Below, piece after piece: positions 12,155-25,376 of a stretch of DNA of 64,000 nucleotides (positions within the stretch are counted from its first letter, which is position 1; each line of letters opens with the position of its first letter). The notes beneath the pieces were generated by a model that saw nothing but the letters and a program-made list of their open reading frames with translations, was not told the origin of the DNA and ran no database searches. The stretch lies in the NCBI GenBank assembly GCA_001557505.1, contig LSAX01000005.1, positions 2,604,001 through 2,668,000 of the forward strand, read 5' to 3'. Source of the DNA: Reticulascus tulasneorum. Its lineage: Eukaryota > Ascomycota > Sordariomycetes > Glomerellales > Reticulascaceae. A program made the position numbers and the translations under genes.

Positions 12155-12819
12155 GGTTTGATGGCCAGCTTCGTGTGAAAGCCTGGCCGTAGGACATCTT
12201 GCGTTGAGTATGAGATAAGACATACGAAATGTTGGTGCTCCGCGTGGACATTGAAAGCAGTTAGTAGTGCGGATTATCCGGTATTCGTTCGCCGTACAAA
12301 CGTCGCGCATCGCGTTTTGGTATTTCAGGGGCTTCTGGGTAGGCCAATTGGGGCCTGCAGGTGGCGCACGTTTTGGTTGGTCGGATCCCTCGCCGTCTCC
12401 TGGCCATCGCCCGATGAAGTGAGTGACGACAACGGCCCACTCCATACAGCGGGGCACGGAATTGGAAGAGGAATAAAACTCGCTTGCCCATATACCGATT
12501 GGTCCGGGACATCGACGGGATGTTAGTTTCCTTGGTATGAGTCTCTAGCCAGAACGTCGAATCACAATCCTCATCCTTCACCTCTGTCAAGATATACTTG
12601 GAACCCGGCTATTCCCTGAGGGAGGCACGTCTATTCGGATCTAGGGATCACCGGTAGTAAGACGGGCCATGAATATATCATTGAATAACAGTGTATGCTT
12701 GCACGGCCAAAATGGTGGAAACATGAGCAACTTTCTGATAAGCAGTAGATCCTGAGGATAGATCAAACAAGGTGGTGATTAACACTGACTGCGCAAACAC
12801 TAGACATCCCTTGGCAAGA
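12155..12819. other. Intergenic, nothing recognised
   Basis: Upstream region of the broken lysophospholipase and downstream of the DUF7029/7223-type gene. Short ORFs only, without motifs. Confidence 0.45.
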
Positions 12820-14585
12820 TTACTTTGGACAAAATGGGCCAGACTCGCCGAAGCCTTCACAAAAGCCCAGTATCTCCTTGAGGATGACAGACTATCCCCG
12901 GAATAAGTACCAGGTCAAGTTTCAACGGAAGGGTGACTCACAGCAATTTTGACTTCGTAGAGGGTGGTTTTCAAGCCTGCAACTTCCTTCTCAGCCTTGA
13001 AGCCAACCTCAGCTCCTAGGTTTAAGCTCCCTTCGATACCAAAATCATAATTCCCACATGCGTTGCAAGTATAAGCTACATAATCGCAATGTTAGATTGT
13101 GGGCAGATAGGGAGGATAGAGCAGAAGTACTCAAATTGTATCCCGGCTAACTTTGCATCAAAGTATGGAAGCTTCGCGCCGACAGATCCTCCAACGCCGT
13201 ATCCTAAATATGATTTAGCACAATGGAATGGTCAAGTGTTGACGCCTTGGGGAAGTACCAAAAATATTCGCTGAAACGTCGAAAGAAGGACCGAAGTATA
13301 CTTGGGCACTCATCTCGAGCTTCGAATCTAGCTCGAAGGGAAAACTTGCAATTTCAGGCTCCCAGCCGGAAGCTTTGCTGTTCTCCGGGTTTCTCAGATC
13401 GATGTAGACCACTGATGAATCGGGACTTTTTGCAGAACCCCCGAGGGTCACGTATGCCGCACCTTTGACTCCAGATATTTGGAACCCAAGACTCATCAAC
13501 ATGGTCGGGCCTATAGTGATGATACTGGGAACTGAAAATCCTCCAACTGGCATAGTGAAAAGGGATATCTCTTTGTCCAGCAATGTGCCTGTTAAATCTG
13601 CCTTGACACCTAGCTTCAGCTTGGCGAGAAGACTGACATCCTTTGGCTGGAGCTTGATATATGACTCTTTTACAGATAGCCACTTCATCCGGTGTTTGAA
13701 CTCCAAGTTGAAAAGTCCCGTCGTTCTGCAATCTGCACAGTCAGCAGAGACTTCGATACCGTTCATCTTGAACTTGAGAGCAATGGGGAAGGCCTTGGAA
13801 ATGTCCGCACTAACTGACTTGTCGACTGTCCAATCCCCGAGTCCGCGACGGATCTTGGCAACCTGAGCGTCGGTATCAGACACATGTCCGACCGTGAGCT
13901 CGTAGGAATGTGCGAGTTCCTGCCACTCAACAGGGTCGGCAATGAGCTTGGCCATGTTGTTTTCCTCACTATAAGCGAGATTCTTAACCAGGAATGGCTG
14001 ACGGTCACTATTCCAGCCACAGTCGCCGGGTCCAGCGACTAATATAAAATGTTTCTTGTCATCTGCGTTTACCCACTCCCAAACTTTCGTGGCCGATTCG
14101 AAGTCTGTATCGTCATCGAAGTAGAGGTCGACGTTTCCGCTCTTTTGGTTGCACACGATCTTGCTAACAATGCCATCGAACCTTTCCATATTCACTATGT
14201 TTTCGTCATCTCCCGGAAGCTCGATCGTGAAGTTGGCCATTATACTATCCTGGCTGTTGGTATCGCCTACTTCTGGGTTAGTCGGTGTCAGAACGAGCAT
14301 GACCAATGGTAGCGGCTTACCGGAACGAGCCCAAAGAAAGGTTTCCTGGCTCTTGAGCTCTAAAGCCGTAACACGATCTCGACGGGTGTTGCCTTCGCGG
14401 TGGTCTCTTACAGGAACAAGAGTAAGCGGAACTACGGCTTCGGTAGTATCAACCGGCATAGGTCGAATCCACTCGAATGCTCTATCATCTGGTCGGGCAT
14501 GAGCTTGCGAGTTTATGACGCTACTAAGCCCGGTGCTGCTCAACGACAATGTCGCTAGAGCGATTAAGATCCTGAGCTGAACCAT
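12820..14585 (-). CDS. Secreted DUF7029/DUF7223-type protein
   Basis: Exon 1 (14585..13259) begins with a signal peptide (MVQLRILIALATLSLSSTG). It codes a region resembling DUF7029, including MERFDGIVSKIVCN and LYFDDDTDFESATKVWEW, followed by a beta-rich DUF7223-like part. Exon 2 starts at 13203 after a 55-base intron and continues GYGVGGSVGAKLPYFDAK. A later exon (about 13075..12942) codes a Cys-containing stretch (TCNACGNYDFGIEG, LKTTLYEVKIA). A last short exon (12876..12820) ends in CPK. These proteins are secreted and often large; their function is not known to me. The exon 2 to exon 3 join does not resolve: the available GT donors and the GTAG acceptor at about 13076 are out of phase by one. 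That may be an unusual splice or a one-base frameshift. The family name rests on pattern memory and should be confirmed. Confidence 0.68.
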
Positions 14586-15528
14586 TTCCAGCTGTTGCCC
14601 TTGGAGGTGATTTGAGATTTTGGAATCAAACGCTCAAACACAAACGAGAATGGGCGAAAAGAATGAGTGAGGCCTCGAGAATATAAGAACAGGACATAAA
14701 TGAGTGTACTGTATGAGAGAATGCCAAAGAGCGGGCGGCTTGAGAATTGACTCGATAAATTCAAACTTATTACAATCACATCGGTTCTTCTCTCCCCTTT
14801 ATAGCTCCTACCCCCAACGACGAAAGTGGTGATTACCAGATTAGTAGCTCAAGGAGTCTAGCATAAATCCAATCCAGCACGGCGGCTTGGACCTCACCAC
14901 ATAGTAACGCCCGAGCTGAGTTGTTTTTGTGTATCTTGATAGCATCGCATACGGGCATATCCGACGAAGGCGTCGTTACGAATCTAGCAGGCGTTGTAGG
15001 GCCGAAAATGACACCACGAAGAACGCCATCAAAAAGCTGCACGTGGGGAAATGGGGCAGCGCAACTCAAAGGCCCAGCATTGGGCTAACTAGAAGTCGGT
15101 GCACTAAGTTTGAACCCCAGCTAGATCCCGGGGCGTTGCGTTTCAACGAAATTAGATCGGCGGTTGACGTGCATAGGAGTCGGGCTTTCTTTATCAAATT
15201 ATGCCAATGGCATCTGCATCTTCAGAAGGATAGAACAGCCTTTCAATCCACCTGCCAAAACAGGCACCGGTCGCTAAAAGAACACCCTGGGTTTGGGATG
15301 ATCGTCATATCATCTGCCGCGTTCTAACCGTTCTCTATGGTAAGGCTAATCCATACGAGGTGCCCAGTTGCTGTGACTGGCTCTTAAAAGTTAGATTGAG
15401 GTGCAAGACGTACCGAGGAGGGGCCAAGCCAGATTGAAAAGAAAGCAGCGCAAGGCAGGCACTAGAATGTCAACGAAAAACACGAATATTTGGGACGTAG
15501 CAAAGTGTGTATCCAGCAGTGGTTTGCT
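14586..15528. other. Intergenic, nothing recognised
   Basis: A 943-base gap upstream of the secreted protein and downstream of the membrane protein. Open frames on both strands (for example 14929..15327) lack motifs, signal peptides and splice support. Confidence 0.45.
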
Positions 15529-17103
15529 CTAGTTTTCTTTTCCATCACTACCTTGGGCAGAATCCCATTGGGATAGTGGATCCACGGCGTTTCTCATCTC
15601 TCCAACCCAGATAGTCCTCCAAGGCCTCCCCACCGTACCCGGCACCTCGTAATACACTGCCTTCCTCAAATGTGCGTGAAGTTGCTTCCAAGATGCCTCG
15701 AAGAACGCGGCACTTACATCTCTAGCCCCAACTTCTTTGACTGCCTGCATCATCCAATCAATCTTAGTCCTTGGGATGGACGCCCCGCTGGGGAGCCTCC
15801 TAAATACGGACCAGAGCAATGCCATACAGAGCAAAACCACGTAAAAAAGAAGTACTGCCAATGTTGGTATCGACAGCTCGACTGTTGACACGGAGACATT
15901 AATCTGCCGCGTTACTGTTTCGTGATACTCCGTATCTTTATTGATCATGTACGCCTGGTAGAATCGGAAGAGATCTTGCCCCGTGGGGAGGTATACACCT
16001 TCGCCAGTGAAGGACCCATCCATGGTACTGGCTCTGTAAAACTCGGAAAGGACGGTTGGCAAGGCCCATATGTCTGTGGTCCACGGATATGCCACATGCC
16101 AGTCGGCATCTTCGCTGAGCTGGTCCGGAGTGCGGGACGCAACGCGGCTGATCTCGCAAGTTGCCATGGTATACCAAGACTGCTCAATAGGGCCGGTGCC
16201 AATCTGGGCGGCACCGAACCTGGTGAATGTCGCAGGGGCATTGTGCAGATAAAAGGCTGCGATCTTGATTTCGAACGGGAGGTAATTCATTTGTCTCCCG
16301 GTCCGAGCAGTGTTCGGTTCGTCCTTGTAAGCGACCTCCGGGTCAGACTGAGCGATGACGAATAGGAGGATATCCTTGTACACGTCTTCTTCATATGCAC
16401 CAGCGAAGTCGCTCGTGACATTGTAGCCCGCAGTAAGAACGGTAGGAGGGAATGCAGAAGCTACCCCAGGGATCTCCTCGAAAATGGGATCTGTATACCG
16501 CCCTGTTGAACTGAGCTCGATTGATGTCCGGTTCGTCCATTGACAGCTGGATGCCCAACTTGAATTCCATTGGGATTCATCATATTTCCAGTCGACTCGG
16601 ATATCCGGTAGGAAATCGAGCAACTGATCCGAGGGGAATCCTGCAGAGTTCAATCTTTCGATGGTGTTGTTCCATTTGATCTGGGCGCTGGCCATGCTGC
16701 CGAAGTTCGACGTCGCCATCCACCCTGACACAGCTTCCTCCCTAATTTCTGATCCGGCACGCGTTGAGTACCGGGCAAGGGGTCCGGAGACGATAGCTGT
16801 GATTGATAGAAGACCAACCACAACACATTGAAGAATGATTTTGGCCAATAAGCCATCTCCCATGTCAGAGCGCAGCAAAGGCAGGGTGTCCATTACATCG
16901 CCGAGTCCGCTGAGAGAGAGGAGAGACATGATTTTCGTCCGAGGTTTCCCATTCCGAGCTAAATCCGCTGCCCCCGACTTCCAGGTGACATATGACACTG
17001 CCCAAATGCCAATCGCGCAGAGAAGATTGATTAGAAACGCCAGCACTGCCCGTACATTACCGATATCCCACGCGTCGGGAAGTACAATCCATAATTGCGA
17101 CAT
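15529..17103 (-). CDS. Fungal multi-pass membrane protein, unknown function
   Basis: A single open frame of 524 residues from the ATG at 17103; the frame continues upstream but without another ATG. Two hydrophobic segments lie near the N-terminus (AVLAFLINLLCAIGIWAV; then LLAKIILQCVVVGLLSITAI) and one near residue 425 (TLAVLLFYVVLLCMALLW). Between them is a long, probably extracellular, domain with several Asn-X-Ser/Thr sites (WNNT, WNSS, TNRT, YNVT) and WTNRTSIELSSTG. This layout of two N-terminal helices, a glycosylated ectodomain, a helix and a short cytosolic tail occurs in many ascomycete hypothetical proteins without assigned function. The first residues may be encoded by a further upstream exon, since good splice-like sites lie near 17130-17150. 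Confidence 0.7.
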   Translation of the reverse strand: MSQLWIVLPDAWDIGNVRAVLAFLINLLCAIGIWAVSYVTWKSGAADLARNGKPRTKIMSLLSLSGLGDVMDTLPLLRSDMGDGLLAKIILQCVVVGLLSITAIVSGPLARYSTRAGSEIREEAVSGWMATSNFGSMASAQIKWNNTIERLNSAGFPSDQLLDFLPDIRVDWKYDESQWNSSWASSCQWTNRTSIELSSTGRYTDPIFEEIPGVASAFPPTVLTAGYNVTSDFAGAYEEDVYKDILLFVIAQSDPEVAYKDEPNTARTGRQMNYLPFEIKIAAFYLHNAPATFTRFGAAQIGTGPIEQSWYTMATCEISRVASRTPDQLSEDADWHVAYPWTTDIWALPTVLSEFYRASTMDGSFTGEGVYLPTGQDLFRFYQAYMINKDTEYHETVTRQINVSVSTVELSIPTLAVLLFYVVLLCMALLWSVFRRLPSGASIPRTKIDWMMQAVKEVGARDVSAAFFEASWKQLHAHLRKAVYYEVPGTVGRPWRTIWVGEMRNAVDPLSQWDSAQGSDGKEN

Positions 17104-17785
17104 TATGGTGCCAGGTAATCCGTACTCACAACCTAAAACCCTGCGGTAGGTGGGTGTAATCAAATTGAACCAAAGTGTTTGGGGTGTCCCTAGATTTAAT
17201 ACGGAGGCAAAAGCGGCATTTTTGTCATCCCTCGTTCGAATTCCAGCCTGCCTCAGCTTGCATCAATATTAACATTGAATACTCCTCCTCGAGCTCTATC
17301 CCATTCTAGACCAAGCTTAGCTGCAGCAAGATCAGGCTGCCAAGCCGCTATCTCAGCTTGTGGCTCGCGTTCCCAGCCGTGATAGGGCGAATTTGCCGAT
17401 TTCTAGCGTGACACGAAGGCCTAGATTTGGGATGGCAATGTAAGGTTACGCCACAAGCAGCACGAACCATTTGATAAAACCCACAGGACCTACCGAGTGA
17501 GTTACTGAGTCTGTTGTACAATCATTTTGCTTCCAGTGATGTCATCAGCGACTTCTCAAGTCGTGCACCCTCAATGCCATTTCTGCCGGCGGGCGGTTCA
17601 GCAGCCGAATGTTGATCAAAGTGGCGCAATCCCGATATGTAAGAGACTGTGGTTAGGTTCAGTGGACATACAGGGAGACATGGGCGGGAAATTGGCCAAG
17701 TGGTCTGGACATACAGAGGGCGGTAGCTCGAGAAGGTTTAATTCTACTATCTAACCTAGGAAGACCCGATCTTTTCCAGAGTTTG
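17104..17785. other. Intergenic, nothing recognised
   Basis: Upstream of the membrane protein and downstream of the kinase. No gene-like structure was seen apart from the possible upstream exon mentioned for the membrane protein. Confidence 0.4.
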
Positions 17786-18908
17786 TCATGGTTGTTCTGT
17801 TACTAACACCGCCAACTCACTGTTCTTGAACCAGTCCCAATCCCCCTCATCGACCTTTTCTAAGATCGCTCTCCCGTATGCAATGCATCCTATTTTGTCC
17901 TTTTCCGCAATCCATTTCTTCGTAACGAAAGCTAACATTAGCACATCATCCGAGCCAGTCCGAAAAGGGGACAAAGGAATAGAGGTACGAGAAGCCGGAG
18001 CATGATGTGATACTCACATAGATACTTGGCCAAAACGTGATGTGTGTTCCAAACTGTGCGATAACCCTCTCCCTATCATCTTTCCCAAGTGGCCGCTCGC
18101 CAATATACGCCGCTAGGAACGCCCTTAACAATCCTCGGCCTCCGCGTAACCGATCGAGAAACCACGATTCGCCGGCAAAGTGTCCAACATCCGTTACCCC
18201 ATTGCCGAGACGCGCCACCTCCCAGTCTATGACCGTGAATCTTGGCTTTCTCGGCGCTGTGTCTTGGCTCATGTCGGGGAGCAGGACATTTCCCGGCCAC
18301 ATGTCTCCGTGACACAAACACAGCTTGTCGGTCTCGAGTTTCGCGCCATATTTCGCATTGATGCGCTCTCCGAGAGAAGGATCGAACCCATACTTTTCTA
18401 GCACAGAGGCCAAGCTGTTGTAGTTCCATCTGTACATTCGTCTTGCGGTGGGATTTTGATACTTAAGCTTTACTTCGTCACTGGTTGTGGAAGCATGCAG
18501 GCGAGCGAGCCAACGTCCTGTACTTTCCCCAATAAACTCCACATCGAGTCTCGGATTTTCATAGACATCCTTCAGAGAGTTTTGTCCTACATTCTCGAGG
18601 CTAAGCACATGGTTCTTGCTATCGTACTCGAGCAACCTTGGGAGCCGAATCGTCTCATCATGCGGGATGATGCCGGGGAGGGTTGTCAGAGCATGCACTT
18701 CCAGATCCATCCTGTCCACCGGGAAAGGTATTTCACGATTGCCAGCTAGAAAAGGCTCGGCATGCTTGACGATGCGGCTCTCGCCAGCAAGGGTAGTAAT
18801 TCGCCAGACAAAGTTCGAACTGCCGCCAGATACCGGGATAACTTCGGTTACGAGAATGTTCTGGGAAGCCAGATACTCACGTAACTCCTCCGCAGTAATG
18901 ATTGCCAT
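17786..18908 (-). CDS. APH-fold phosphotransferase family kinase
   Basis: Two exons, 18908..18026 and 17931..17786, joined over a 92-base intron (GTATCT donor, TGCTAATGTTAG acceptor), give 342 residues. The splice restores FWPTFVTKKW. The frame runs upstream to 19244 but MAIITAEELREYLASQ at 18908 is the natural start, with VSGGSSNFVWRI as the nucleotide-binding loop. The catalytic loop CLCHGDMWPGNVLL (His-Gly-Asp with downstream Asn) and the metal-binding VIDWEVAR are both complete, so an active kinase is expected. The family covers aminoglycoside, choline, homoserine and methylthioribose kinases; fungal members usually act on unknown small metabolites. The nearby retroelement begins about 790 bases upstream of this start. 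Confidence 0.85.
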
Positions 18909-19688
18909 CTTGTTTATAGTTTCACGTGGACAAGATATCGAATCGGTATAACGGGCGTAGGTAAGCAATCTTTGTATCGTAATTATGTGGACATTATCTT
19001 CGAGACGACTCGCGTTGGTTATGTATTTTTCTCGACTGTTGAGTGACTCATATTTTCCGAGCAGGGCTTCCAAGACGTGCGAGGTGCATGAGTGTCGACA
19101 CGCTACTAAAATGTGGGCCTGCTGCTTCTGAGGATATACCCGAGTATTGAAGAGGATCCTGGACGCAGCACGATCCTGTTCGTGCTTGCTTTTGCAAACG
19201 CAACAGATCCCCAAATATTCCCATTTGCTATGCAATCTAACCATACGATGAGAATATAGACGCCATCGTTTTCCTGGCTCATGGAATGTTCAGTACATGT
19301 GCAAAGGGCGTTGTGGTGACGATGCTTCAGGATCCTTATCCTGCCACCCCGGGTAGAGTTGCCACAACATCCAAATTCGGAAAAAATCCCATATGGCCAT
19401 GTATAGCTTCCTTGCTGTGATACGTTAGTCGCTCTTTTCTGTACCTTTACTAAAAGGACTTGTAAGTAGCGCTCGTCTGGTCCCGTTCTCTTCCGTAAGA
19501 ATTTTCATGTCCTCACCCTCAAAGATTCCTCGAGTTCTTGCTCTCGCTTGCCGGTATCGTGGACATTGGCTTGGTACCTCCACGGCTGCAGGGAGCTTGC
19601 CGAATGACCACATGATCCCTTGGAAGAAGTTGCAGAAGATCATGTTGTTAGGCAAATGCACCCACAGAGAGCCTTTGTGTGTCATATT
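18909..19688. other. Intergenic, kinase upstream region up to retroelement
   Basis: Normal base composition, in sharp contrast to the AT-rich element that follows. No supported gene. It contains the kinase promoter. Confidence 0.45.
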
Positions 19689-19693
19689 GTTGT
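19689..19693. repeat. Target site duplication (left), GTTGT
   Basis: The five bases just outside the left LTR equal the five just outside the right LTR (25607..25611), as expected for integrase-mediated insertion. Confidence 0.9.
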
Positions 19694-19923
19694 TGTGGCA
19701 TTTGGTCAGACAGCCCCCTGACCTGGATATTTCTCGATACTTCTTGGCGTCTCATATCGACGCCCCTAGAGGTCAATGCATTGCCGATGCCGGCCTACAG
19801 GGGTCTATATAGCTCGATAAAGGCAGCCCTCTGCTATGAGGGGCCCTCCTTAGTTGTAGGCTTAATCAATCCTCTTATACACGTTTATAGATAAGTCGTC
19901 GTCTTACCTAGTTAAGTATTATA
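19694..19923 (+). repeat. 5' LTR (230 bp)
   Basis: Starts TGTGGCATTTGG. The outer (left) half is largely unmutated, while the last 60 or so bases are converted to A/T relative to the right LTR (TGCCACA has become TATTATA). A TATA-like TCTATATAG is present in both LTRs. Confidence 0.92.
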
Positions 19924-22060
19924 ATTATAAGCTTAGTTATTATGATTTTGAAGTATTAACTTTAAAGTTAGGACTTTATTTAATTATCTATTCTTTTATC
20001 CTTTCTATTATAAGACTTATTAGTTTATCTCCGCGGGCGGTAATTTAATAAGTTCCCTCTTTCTTAAGATGGTTAATATTAAAAAGGTTAATATTATCCT
20101 TAACGGGCTAGCCGATTAGACGGTATAATATATAATATTTCGTCGTTAAGCGAAAGAAGATAATATTTTTAAATATATTAATCTAGATTAAGCGGATAAG
20201 ATGTTTAAGATTAACCTTAAGCTATCTTCTTTTAAAGTGATCTTTGAGGAGGTTATATTATAAGTTAATAAGTAAAATGAAGTTATAATAATAACTATAT
20301 CGTTAATTTTATCTTTGGCTTTATTATTTATATAACTTATTAAGATAAAGCTTAGATTTAAAAATCTTATTAATAAGAGAGTTTATATTCTATATATTTC
20401 TTATTAATATATATATAATATTAAATATAAAAAATAAATTTAATAGAAAATTATATATAATAACTTTATAAAATAGATCTAGAAGATTATTAATAAGTTA
20501 TAATTTAACTTAACGATTTATAATAAAAATATTTATATTATCTTTTATATTTTTTAATGGTTAATCTTTATTATAGATTAAAAAGATAATTATTAAGTTT
20601 AAATAGCTTATTAGATAGTGTTTTATATTATTAATCTATGAAAAGTTAATTATAAAGACTAATATAAACGTTAAGAGTTTATATATAATAAAGTAAAATA
20701 ATATAATATTATTAAAATTTAAAGAGAAATCGTAATATTTAACTTCTTAAATATAATTAAGTTATTAAGATTTATATAAGTATAATAAACTTATATTGAT
20801 TATTAAAATAATATTAACTATTAAGATTAGACCTTATAAGATATAAAGATGATATTCGTTAAGGATATTAAATATGATCTTAAGAAGATAATCATAATAA
20901 TATTAAAAACTCTCTATCTGGCTTATTAAATTTTATCTATCTATATAACTTTTAATAGGTTACTTAATAATATAAAAAAGTAGCTATATAAATATCTTTA
21001 TAACCTTTAAGATAGATATTTATAAAAACCTTAGATATATAATATAATTAATTAAGTTTTTTTAGGTAAGAATATTAATAAATATATCTATAAGCTAAAC
21101 AAAGACTTAATTAAGAAGGTAAAAGATATTTTTAATTAGCTAAAGTAAAAAGCTTTTATTAATAAGGTCTATATTAAGAAAAAAGATAAAGGTTATAATA
21201 ATTATTATAATATAATTATTAAGAATATTAGACGTTTATATCTAACTATTATAATATAACCTTTATTAAGGAAATATATAATAAATAATATTAATATCCT
21301 ATCATCTATTTTCTTTATTAATAAGCTTTATCTATTTATAAAGTTAACTTTATAAGATATTTACAGAGGAAAATATATTATTAACTTTCTTAACTTATTA
21401 ATATTAAGATTATATAGACTTTTAGATTATTAAAATAAGATTCTTATAAACGATATAACATATATTATAACTAGATAAAGTAAATAAGTCTTTTAAAATT
21501 TCTTAAATAGCTTAAACGGCCTTTTTATATACTTTATAATATTTTATAATATAGTATATATCTTAAACTTTTATATTAATCTTATTAAGAAGTATTTCTT
21601 ATAGATCTAAGGTTATTATATCTATAAATAAGATATAACTTTTTATTATAGATTATCTTATATAAATAATGTTATTTTTAAGACTTTGAAAGATATATAT
21701 CGTTTTATTATTATAAATTATATTAAAATTAATTTTCTTTTTTATTATATATCTAAACTTTCTATTATAATGTTTTTTGTTTATATTAATATTAATAGAT
21801 TTTAATAATAAAAGTAATATCTTCTACCGTTAAAGATATAAGATGTAAAGACATAAGTAGTTATAACTCTTTTATAATATTAATAAACTAATTATTTTAG
21901 CTTATTTATATTAGAGAAGTTTATATAGAACTTAATAAAAGTTAAGATCTATGATATTAAACAGAAAGAATATACTTTTTATAATTAAGTATATAGCCGT
22001 TAATATATCTTAAGGTCTTTTTTAAATAACTATTTAATATAATTATTCTAAAAGATCTTT

Positions 22061-22280
22061 ATCGACCTATTCTAACTTAAAGGTAGCTTTAACAAATATA
22101 AATATATTTTACTAATTAAGGATAAATATAATAAATATATTATAATTTCTACATTTATAAAAAAGACTAATATGTTTAATATCATCTTAGACTTTAAAGT
22201 TTACGTTTACTAATATTATAGATTATCTATTTATAAGATCTATATAGATAATAAAAAATCATTATTTAACAATAATTTAT
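22061..22280 (+). pseudogene. Remnant of copia integrase core
   Basis: One frame still reads an Asp in IDL at 22064, then LKGSFNKYKYILLIKDKY-like residues, and a second Asp in IYIDN at 22247. The two Asp are 61 codons apart in the same frame, matching the D-x(about 60)-D part of a retroviral-type integrase. Stop codons interrupt it (for example at 22073). Confidence 0.7.
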
Positions 22281-24149
22281 AATAAAGGTCACCTTTCTAA
22301 ATATAAGCCGTAGATAAAAGTATTAATATTAAACTTATTTTTATTTATATAAAAAAACTAAATAATAATATTAAGAACGTTAGCAAAGTAATTAAGACGA
22401 AGGCTTATATAATAAGTCTTATTTTATAGTTTCTAACGAACCTATAATTAGAGATCTAGCTAGTTATAATTTTTTTATATAATTATTCTTTTTGATAATA
22501 AAATTATTAACTTAGTCTAGTATAAATATAAGATAAATGATTTTATAGTTAATAATCTATAAGTTAAACTTTAACAATAATATTATAAACAGTATAACGT
22601 CTTAATTAAAATAAGATCTATATATATAATTATTATATATACTTTCTAAAGATAACCTTTAAGTAAAAGAGAGATAAGATTATATTTAAATATTAAGTAA
22701 AGGTATATATTAGATATCTAGTTAGGTATAAAGTTATTAATATATATTATATTTAAATTTTAACTTTTAACAAAGTAATTATGATTTACGATGTTGAATT
22801 TAATAAAGAAATCTTTTTCGACTTAGATAACAAAACGTAAAAAACTTTATATATTAACTAATATAAACTGATAATAGAGATACTAAATATCTTAGATATC
22901 TCCACTTTTTAATACGAAATAGACAAATTTACGAATATATATCGACTTATAAAATTAACCTTAAAAGTTATATAAGATAAATTGATAATAGCTAACTTGA
23001 TAAAATCTAAAGTTATCTATATTCTTATAAAGATAGTTAATTAAGACTTAAAGGTAGAAATAAGCTTAAAGACATTAGCTAAGTTATATAATAAAGATTT
23101 ACGTTTTATAAAATTTCTAACCTTAGACTTAATATTAACTTTATTTAACGGTAAAGATATTTTAACCGTTAATAAAGAGCTTAAGTTAATATATAAAATA
23201 TTAATAAGTATAATAGTTAATTAGACTATAAAGTTATAAAACTTAAGAATATATATATTAGCGATAATAGAAAGATTAGCTAATTTCTCGCTAGACGGCC
23301 TAGTTAGTAATATTATTATTATAAAACAATTAGACTTAAACGGTTTATAGAAAAATAAGATAGATTATCCTCTTCGATATAATATTAACCTTTAAGATAA
23401 ATCTTTTAACAAGTAATAGAAAAACGATAAGTCTAATTAACCTCTTTAACGTAATAAGTAAGTTAAAATTAAAATAAAGAAGAAATAAGAAATAAGATAA
23501 TAAAAGATAGACTAGTAGACCAGCTAGAACCTTATATAGTTTGTTAACTATATTCTATTAACTAACTTCCACAACGTAGACGGCCAAATAAAACTTTTAT
23601 TAGAAATAGTCTAATTAGTATTTATAACCATGATAAAGATAAAATAATATCTATATTATAATGATCTTATTAAGCTGTTTTAAATATATTAAGACTTTTA
23701 TATATATAAAAGAGGTAAGGAATTTAAAAAAGCTTATTAAAATAAGATCTATAATTTTATCCGTAAGAAGATATAATAAATAATCTATTAAGTAAAAGCC
23801 TTAAAGATCTTTTTACCGTTAAAATAAATATTTATCTATAAATTTAATTAGAACAAATATCTTAATAAATATAAAGTTTATATCTACGTACGTAAAAACC
23901 TTTAAAGATCTAACACGCTTAGATAAATATATATAACTATTCTTATAATATACTTATTCTAGTCCATAATAGCAATTTATATAAGGTTTAATCTTAAATA
24001 TAAGTAATTTGACGTTATAAACGTATTTTTAAATAGCCTGATCGATAAAACTAATAGATAAGTCTTCTATAAGCTACCTAATAGGTTTAAAGACTTTAGT
24101 TTTAAGCTACCTAACAAGCTTAAGAATAATCTAGATATCTACGTTAAGC

Positions 24150-25305
24150 TTAATAAAGTATTATATAGATTGAAAAAGTTATTATTTTTATAATATAAAG
24201 AACTTTTTATAACGTTAAAAGCTATAGGATTAACTAACTTGACAAAAGAATTATATATCTTTGTTAACAATAAGATATTTATATTATTCTATATAGACGA
24301 TATCTTAGTTTTATATAAGCTAGATAATAAGCTTAAGGTTAATAAGTTAATTAAGAAGCTTAAGTAAAAATATAAAATATATAATAAAAAAGATTTATTA
24401 TAGTTTTTAGATATTAAAATTCTTAAAGACTGATAATAATATTAAATCTAACTTTATTATGATATATATATTAAGAAGATTATAATAAAGTTTAACTTCT
24501 TTAATAATAATTTTAAGCTTTTATTAATATTAATCTTAACGACTTTAATAATAAGAAATATTAACTTTATAAATTATATTAACGTTAAGTTATTTTAAAA
24601 GATAATTAGGTTAATATTATATATTATAATTATTATAAAGTTAGATATAGCGAAGGCTATATTATAACTAGTTTATTTTTTAATAAACTTATTAAAAAAA
24701 TATCTTAAGGCGGCTTAATAAACTATCTTCTATCTCTATATAATATACTTCTTAATTATTAAGTTTAATAAGAATTTTAATAAAATGTTAATTATAATTA
24801 ATAATATATCTTTCGTTAATAATCTTAAGACCTAATATTCTTCTTAAAGATATATTATACTCTTATTTAATAAATTAATTATCTAGAAGGTTAGATTATA
24901 AAATATAATAATTATTTTAATTATAAAAGCTAAACTTCTTAATATTAAGAAAATAATAAAAAAACTAACCACTCTTAAATAGTTTTTTTAAGATATCTCT
25001 TTTAACCTAAATATATTAATAAAGTTATATTATAATAATAAATAAATAATATAACTAATCATAAAAATAGATAAAAGAATTAATATAAAATTAAAATATA
25101 TTAATATTTAGAATATATAACTAAGATAAAAGTTTAAGAAAAATAAGTTCCTTATAGATTACTTTTTAACAAAAGATATATTAATAAACAGCTTAACGAA
25201 GGTATTATCAAAGAAGATATTCAAATATTTCTACGGAATATTAAACTTAAAAGATATTCAACAACTAGTTAATATTCTAGATCTTACAGAGGATATAGAT
25301 TAAGA
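24150..25305 (+). pseudogene. Remnant of copia reverse transcriptase and RNase H
   Basis: At about 24281-24316 the frame reads ILFYIDDILVLY, the copia reverse transcriptase YVDD box. Downstream, a stretch around 24800-25300 keeps RNase H-like words (SFVNNLKT, a TKD...LTKVLS motif and KYFYGILNLKDIQQL) before a stop near 25302. Numerous stops elsewhere show it is dead. The last 150 bases are less mutated than the centre. Confidence 0.8.
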
Positions 25306-25368
25306 AAGACCAAATAGTCTAAATAGCTTTACTTTAAAGATAATAGTTTAACAGATAACCAAGCTACT

Positions 25369-25376
25369 AAGGGGTA
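25369..25376 (+). promoter_or_regulatory. Polypurine tract before the 3' LTR
   Basis: AAGGGGTA immediately precedes the right LTR and is the likely second-strand priming site of the element. It is one of the few G-rich spots left in the interior. Confidence 0.65.

Noticed and set aside
14929..15327. 132-codon plus-strand frame
   Set aside because: No recognisable features; overlaps an equally open minus-strand frame.
19924..25376. AT-rich block as centromeric DNA, mitochondrial insertion or a new gene-poor element
   Set aside because: It is bounded by matching 230-bp LTRs and a target duplication, and keeps integrase and reverse transcriptase remnants in copia order.
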